Below are positions 43,864 through 46,967 of a DNA stretch of 46,967 nt, in pieces (position 1 is the first letter of the stretch; every line of letters begins with the position of its first letter). The stretch comes from an uncultured Lentisphaeria bacterium (GTDB lineage Bacteria > Verrucomicrobiota > Lentisphaeria > Victivallales > Victivallaceae), in contig CALABZ010000371.1 of NCBI GenBank assembly GCA_937888615.1, positions 1 to 46,967 on the forward strand, given 5' to 3'. Under the pieces are notes generated by a model. It had not been told where the DNA came from. It did no database searches and saw only the letters and a list, made by a program, of their open reading frames with translations. The position numbers and the translations under genes were made by a program.

Positions 43864-44373
43864 CTATGGGGTCAATTTTGTTCCACAGTTGGAGCAGAAT
43901 TTGGCACTTCCTGTTTTGGCGCCGCATTCCGGACAGAATCCGCCGGATTCCGCCGCCAACGCGCCTCCGCTGCTTTTCTCCAGGCGGCATATGGCTTTTT
44001 CGATGATTTCCAACGCGCAGTCGTCAAGTTTGCTCTGCTGGATGATTCCCCACATCTGGGTCATCAGCACCGGCCAGAAAAACAGCATCGAAATCACCGT
44101 CGGAATCGCCTGTTCCCCGAAAATACCGACTCCCGCCGTTGCCTTGATGTGTCCGTCCTCGCCGCGCAAGGTGATTTTCAGGGCGGTTTTCATGCCTGCC
44201 ACCGCCTTGAATACTCCTCCCTTGGTGATGGAAATGTCCGCGTCGCCGCCGAGCAGATCATGTTTTTTTATCTGGTAGCCTTTGGTTTGAAACTGCATGA
44301 CAAGCTCATCCGCGATTGCCGGAATCAGTGCCGGCGCCGCGAAGAAAATCCGATTCGATGTAAATACGCCCAT
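43864..44373 (-). CDS. zinc-ribbon protein with hydrophobic segment, unknown family
   Basis: This 169-aa protein has an alpha/beta-looking region (about 1-85), a hydrophobic stretch (IPTVISMLFFWPVLMTQMW, about 91-109), a helix, and a C-terminal zinc ribbon (FCPECGAKTGSAKFCSNCGTKL). The start is ATG 44373, with GGGAGG 8 bases upstream. I do not recognise the N-terminal part. The zinc ribbon matches the one on the neighbouring M48 peptidase, which suggests a shared partner. It sits between a 78-aa gene and the giant TIR gene, with gaps of 14 and 28 bases. Confidence 0.7.
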   Translation of the reverse strand: MGVFTSNRIFFAAPALIPAIADELVMQFQTKGYQIKKHDLLGGDADISITKGGVFKAVAGMKTALKITLRGEDGHIKATAGVGIFGEQAIPTVISMLFFWPVLMTQMWGIIQQSKLDDCALEIIEKAICRLEKSSGGALAAESGGFCPECGAKTGSAKFCSNCGTKLTP

Positions 44374-44387
44374 GATTGAGCCTCCCG

Positions 44388-44624
44388 TCAATGTTTAAGC
44401 TGCAAAATTACCTGGAGCACCGACAGCTCCGCGATCAGTTCCGAAACCAGTTCGAATTCCGTTGGCGACAGTTCTTTTTCGAGCCGTTCGATCAACTTCT
44501 GCACCGTCTTCGCCTGGGTCAGGATTTCCTGTTCGTCCACTACGCCGTCGGCCAGGATCGCCTGAAAGCTTTTGCGTTCGGCGACGAGTTGCGACAGCCG
44601 TTCCAATAAGTCATTTTTTCCCAT
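44388..44624 (-). CDS. small helical protein, unknown function
   Basis: This 78-aa protein starts at ATG 44624 (GGGGAAG upstream). It is almost wholly helical with a heptad-like L/I/V pattern (DLLERLSQLVAERKS, TVQKLIERLEKELS, LIAELSVLQVILQL) and a DGVVDEQEI segment that resembles a degenerate EF-hand or a TerB-like acidic turn. It has no membrane segment. It may be a coiled-coil adaptor of the cluster. Gaps to both neighbours are about 15 bases. Confidence 0.65.
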   Translation of the reverse strand: MGKNDLLERLSQLVAERKSFQAILADGVVDEQEILTQAKTVQKLIERLEKELSPTEFELVSELIAELSVLQVILQLKH

Positions 44625-44640
44625 ATTTGATCTTCCCCTG

Positions 44641-45525
44641 TTATAATTTTTGTCCGCAGAAGCGGCAGAATTTAGCGTTTTCATCGGCTTCTTTGCCGCA
44701 GCCGGGGCATTGGCGTCCGGCGGCGCTTGAATGCAGGATTCCGTGCAGACGCCGGTATTGTGCGCTTTTCTCCCATTTCAGGATTTCATTGATCCGTACC
44801 GCCGCAAACGGATGCTGACGGTTCATGATCGCCGCCGATTGCAGTATTTTGTGCCATTTACTGTTCTGCATGTCCTGGTAATAGCGGGCCTGCGCCGTGT
44901 ATTCCTCGATATTGAGTTTGCCGGTAATCCCGGCGGGACCGCCGGAGAGGCGCACCAGCACGTTCACGACCGGTTCCGAATTGCCGAGGTAAACCAGTTC
45001 CGCCCGGTCGGCGGAGAGTTCGCTGCGGCGGGACCAGTAGTTCAGCGCCAGTTCCACCGGCATGGCCAGGTTGCCGATCATGCCGAGCGAATCCGCCGCG
45101 TAAACGATCAGAGAGGCCATGGTCCGGTAAAAGACATGGCGGCAGAGGATATGGCCGCATTCATGAGCCAGTACCGCGGTCAGTTCGTCGTTGTTCCCGA
45201 CATGTGCCAGCAGCCCGCTTGTGACGACCAGAAAAGCCTGTTTGTCCCCCATCGTGTAGGCATTGGGTTCCGGGGACATTTCCAGATAGAATTCCGGTTC
45301 GGTGATGCCGAATTTCCCGCAGATCGGCGGCAGCAGGCCGTAAAGTTCCGGGAGCTGGGTCGGCGACAGGCGGATTTTCTCGGCCATGAACAGCCCGTGG
45401 TAAAATTTTTCGATCCCCAGTTCCATGAAGTATTTGGTTACGGTCTGGAATCCCGGCACCGCCTCCAACTGCTGTCTGGCCGCCTCATCCTCGGGGTGGA
45501 TGAATTCCCGATAATTGATGGACAT
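44641..45525 (-). CDS. M48 family zinc metallopeptidase with C-terminal zinc ribbon
   Basis: This 294-aa gluzincin has AVLAHECGHILCRH with the HExxH zinc motif (H121-E-C-G-H125) and a third ligand E169 in RRSELSADRA, the standard M48 set. Unlike HtpX it lacks strong membrane helices; only a weak hydrophobic stretch (about 137-160) is seen. The end carries a double-CxxC ribbon (CPGCGKEADENAKFCRFCGQKL). AAGGA precedes ATG 45525. Placed between the anti-sigma-like gene and the TIR genes, it may cleave a regulator or a damaged envelope protein. That target is inference. Confidence 0.88.
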   Translation of the reverse strand: MSINYREFIHPEDEAARQQLEAVPGFQTVTKYFMELGIEKFYHGLFMAEKIRLSPTQLPELYGLLPPICGKFGITEPEFYLEMSPEPNAYTMGDKQAFLVVTSGLLAHVGNNDELTAVLAHECGHILCRHVFYRTMASLIVYAADSLGMIGNLAMPVELALNYWSRRSELSADRAELVYLGNSEPVVNVLVRLSGGPAGITGKLNIEEYTAQARYYQDMQNSKWHKILQSAAIMNRQHPFAAVRINEILKWEKSAQYRRLHGILHSSAAGRQCPGCGKEADENAKFCRFCGQKL

Positions 45526-45562
45526 ATCTGTATCCTTCTATTAATAAAATGATGGTTCGATC

Positions 45563-46201
45563 TTATTCTTCCGGCGGTATGCCGGGTTCATAAAAAAACA
45601 ACGCGACCCCATCGGACACATGACCGTCGGGGAACTTCACCCCGATGCTTTTCCGATGCAGGTTTTTTTGAAATTCGAGCAACTCGATTCCGCACTCTCC
45701 GTCGGCGATTCCGGCCTCCAGTCCGCAGAGAATGAACGTTCCGGCGGCAAGCGGCCGGTTCCCGGCGCCCCTGACCCGAAAACGGATTCGGGACTCCGGC
45801 GGGTGGGGAATCTCCATTTCCGCCATCCAGTAATAAGAACTGTCCTTCACGGCCAGTGAACGGAAAAAGATGCTTTCCCGTTCCGCCGAAACCGCCGCGA
45901 TGACATCGAATAAACCACTTTCGAACGTCAACTGTTCCCGGACGGCGGATTCGAGGCGCCCGCTTAACTCCCGCCAGGCGAAAACACTGTCCTCCCGCAT
46001 GTATTTGACCAGGAGTCCGGCGATCAGTGCCGCCGCCTGTTCCTGTTCTGCGGCGGGGCTTAAACGCATCAGCGCTTTCCGGCAGGCCCGGCATTCCAGC
46101 AGATGAAAAAAGATCTCTTTGCTGCGACGGTCTTTCGGCAGTTTTCGGGCAAAAGCGAGAAGTTCTTTATTTCCGATACAGTCTTTATGCTTTCCGTCCA
46201 T
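45563..46201 (-). CDS. zf-HC2-like (anti-sigma-like) protein
   Basis: This protein is 212 aa from ATG 46201 and follows the sigma factor gene, overlapping its 3' end. The early HLLECRACRKAL has the HxxxCxxC zinc motif of ZAS-type anti-sigma factors. A helical linker and a beta-rich domain (about 110-210) follow, with a repeated IEL/FRV pattern. There is no membrane helix, so it is a soluble sensor-type anti-sigma candidate. ATG 46201 is favoured by AGGA at 46211-46214; upstream ATGs at 46210 and 46222 remain possible. Direct binding to the sigma factor is inferred from order and motif. Confidence 0.75.
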   Translation of the reverse strand: MDGKHKDCIGNKELLAFARKLPKDRRSKEIFFHLLECRACRKALMRLSPAAEQEQAAALIAGLLVKYMREDSVFAWRELSGRLESAVREQLTFESGLFDVIAAVSAERESIFFRSLAVKDSSYYWMAEMEIPHPPESRIRFRVRGAGNRPLAAGTFILCGLEAGIADGECGIELLEFQKNLHRKSIGVKFPDGHVSDGVALFFYEPGIPPEE

Positions 46202-46862
46202 TTTTTTCATTCCTGTTCTCATACAGCCGTTTTTTGGCGCGCCGGTTGATCTGGTCGATGTGCCCGGCGTTTTTCCCCAGCAGATACGCCGCCTGACTGC
46301 TGGAGAGTTCCAGATGGTTCCGCATCAACAGGGTCAACGCATAAACCGGGTTTTCGTCCCATAGCCTGGAAAACCATTCGTTGACCTCGGCACGGTCATC
46401 CGCATCGGCCAGACGCTGATAACTGCTTTTCATATCTGAAGGGGCAAGTTCGAGAGGCACTTCTGACAGCACCAATGAAATTTTTCGCTTTTTTTCTTTG
46501 TGGGCGGCCACGACTGTGCGGTAGGCCTCGCGGACGACATTGTAGAGGTAGGATTTCAAGCGGCATTGGAAACGGAAATTCCGCAGCCGGGCGAAATTGT
46601 CTTTGTGGAGCAGTTCAAAACATTCGGTAAGCAGTACCTCGGTTCTCAGGCCGTAACGGGCCAGTGTCTCCACGTATTTCCGTTTTTGGATGAGGGGCAT
46701 CAGGAGTTCTTGTACCACCTGTTCCCAGGCCGCCTCGTCGTACAACATCAGCCGTCCGGTCAGTTGGCGGTCGGTTTCCTGTTCGTCTTCGCAGATGCTT
46801 TTTCCCGCATTGCGGGGCAAGTCTGTTTCCGGTTCCTTGAAGTCAAAAGGTTTATGATCCAT
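46185..46862 (-). CDS. ECF-like RNA polymerase sigma factor
   Basis: This 225-aa protein shows a divergent sigma region 2 (LLTECFELLHKDNFARLRNF, RLKSYLYNVVREAYRTVVAAHKEKKR) and a region 4 helix-turn-helix (SSSQAAYLLGKNAGHIDQINRRAKKRLYE). The N-terminal 35 residues are acidic and unlike other sigma factors. It heads the minus-strand cluster and overlaps the zf-HC2 gene, the usual sigma/anti-sigma pair. It probably drives this cluster, but no matching promoter pair can be pointed out because only 105 bases lie upstream in the window. No strong ribosome binding site is seen at ATG 46862. Confidence 0.8.
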   Translation of the reverse strand: MDHKPFDFKEPETDLPRNAGKSICEDEQETDRQLTGRLMLYDEAAWEQVVQELLMPLIQKRKYVETLARYGLRTEVLLTECFELLHKDNFARLRNFRFQCRLKSYLYNVVREAYRTVVAAHKEKKRKISLVLSEVPLELAPSDMKSSYQRLADADDRAEVNEWFSRLWDENPVYALTLLMRNHLELSSSQAAYLLGKNAGHIDQINRRAKKRLYENRNEKNGRKA

Positions 46863-46967
46863 TCTTGAATATTTTCATCCTTGCGCTATTCCGCGGCAGA
46901 TCCAATATCTGTCCGGAGAATATCCCCACGTACCACCAGGATATGGAATTTAAAATAACATTGCAAG

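Overview
The window reads as chromosomal DNA of a moderately GC-rich, diderm bacterium. A Lentisphaerota/Victivallales-like member of the PVC group is my best guess. It rests on gene style (BatB-BatC and BatD-BatE fusions, a SEDS-FGE-like fusion, many zinc-ribbon and TPR proteins, TTGACA-N17-TATxxT promoters) and not on a marker gene I can place, so it is inference. No rRNA, tRNA, CRISPR array or insertion sequence was recognised.

Positions 1-8884 are mostly housekeeping: a 5'-truncated tatD, nudC, an alpha/beta-hydrolase fused to an HHxxxDG acyltransferase, an LCAT-like lipoprotein, a DUF2156 protein (minus strand), an HD-domain protein and der. Positions 8962-13742 hold two fused Bat (aerotolerance) proteins. 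Positions 13807-21832 hold a sodium:solute symporter and a YggL-like protein (minus), rplU, purC, an acyl-CoA synthetase, an M14 peptidase (minus) and a Ca2+/Na+ antiporter. Positions 21834-25344 hold a small membrane protein, an AT-rich stand-alone TIR gene that looks acquired, and a cobalamin-binding radical SAM protein. Positions 25350-29413 hold a hemolysin-III protein, a PlsC acyltransferase and a glycine-rich RRM protein (all minus) and an AspT/YidE-type transporter.

The striking part is 29436-46862: at least thirteen consecutive minus-strand genes with short gaps or overlaps. In transcription order they are an ECF-like sigma factor, an HxxxCxxC zinc-finger (anti-sigma-like) protein, an M48 metallopeptidase with a zinc ribbon, a 78-aa helical protein, a zinc-ribbon membrane-associated protein, a 1508-aa TIR-TM protein with about 33 YD-type repeats, a TPR protein with a SLOG-like end, a class III nucleotide cyclase, an 881-aa TIR-TM-coiled-coil-TPR protein, a small RyR protein, a 4-TM/Rossmann/RyR protein, a SEDS (RodA/FtsW-like) protein fused to an FGE-sulfatase-like domain, and a secreted penicillin-binding-protein-like transpeptidase with altered motifs. 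Families such as TIR, RyR, TPR-S/SLOG, cyclase and FGE-like recur in prokaryotic conflict/signalling systems. Their combination here with a SEDS/PBP pair and a dedicated sigma factor is the candidate undescribed system.

Working model (inference): the sigma/zinc-finger/protease genes control expression. The two membrane-anchored TIR proteins place long repeat arrays outside the inner membrane as sensors and TIR domains inside as NAD-consuming or signalling effectors. The cyclase/TPR-SLOG pair and the RyR proteins make and read a nucleotide signal. The SEDS-FGE/PBP-like pair connects the response to the cell wall.
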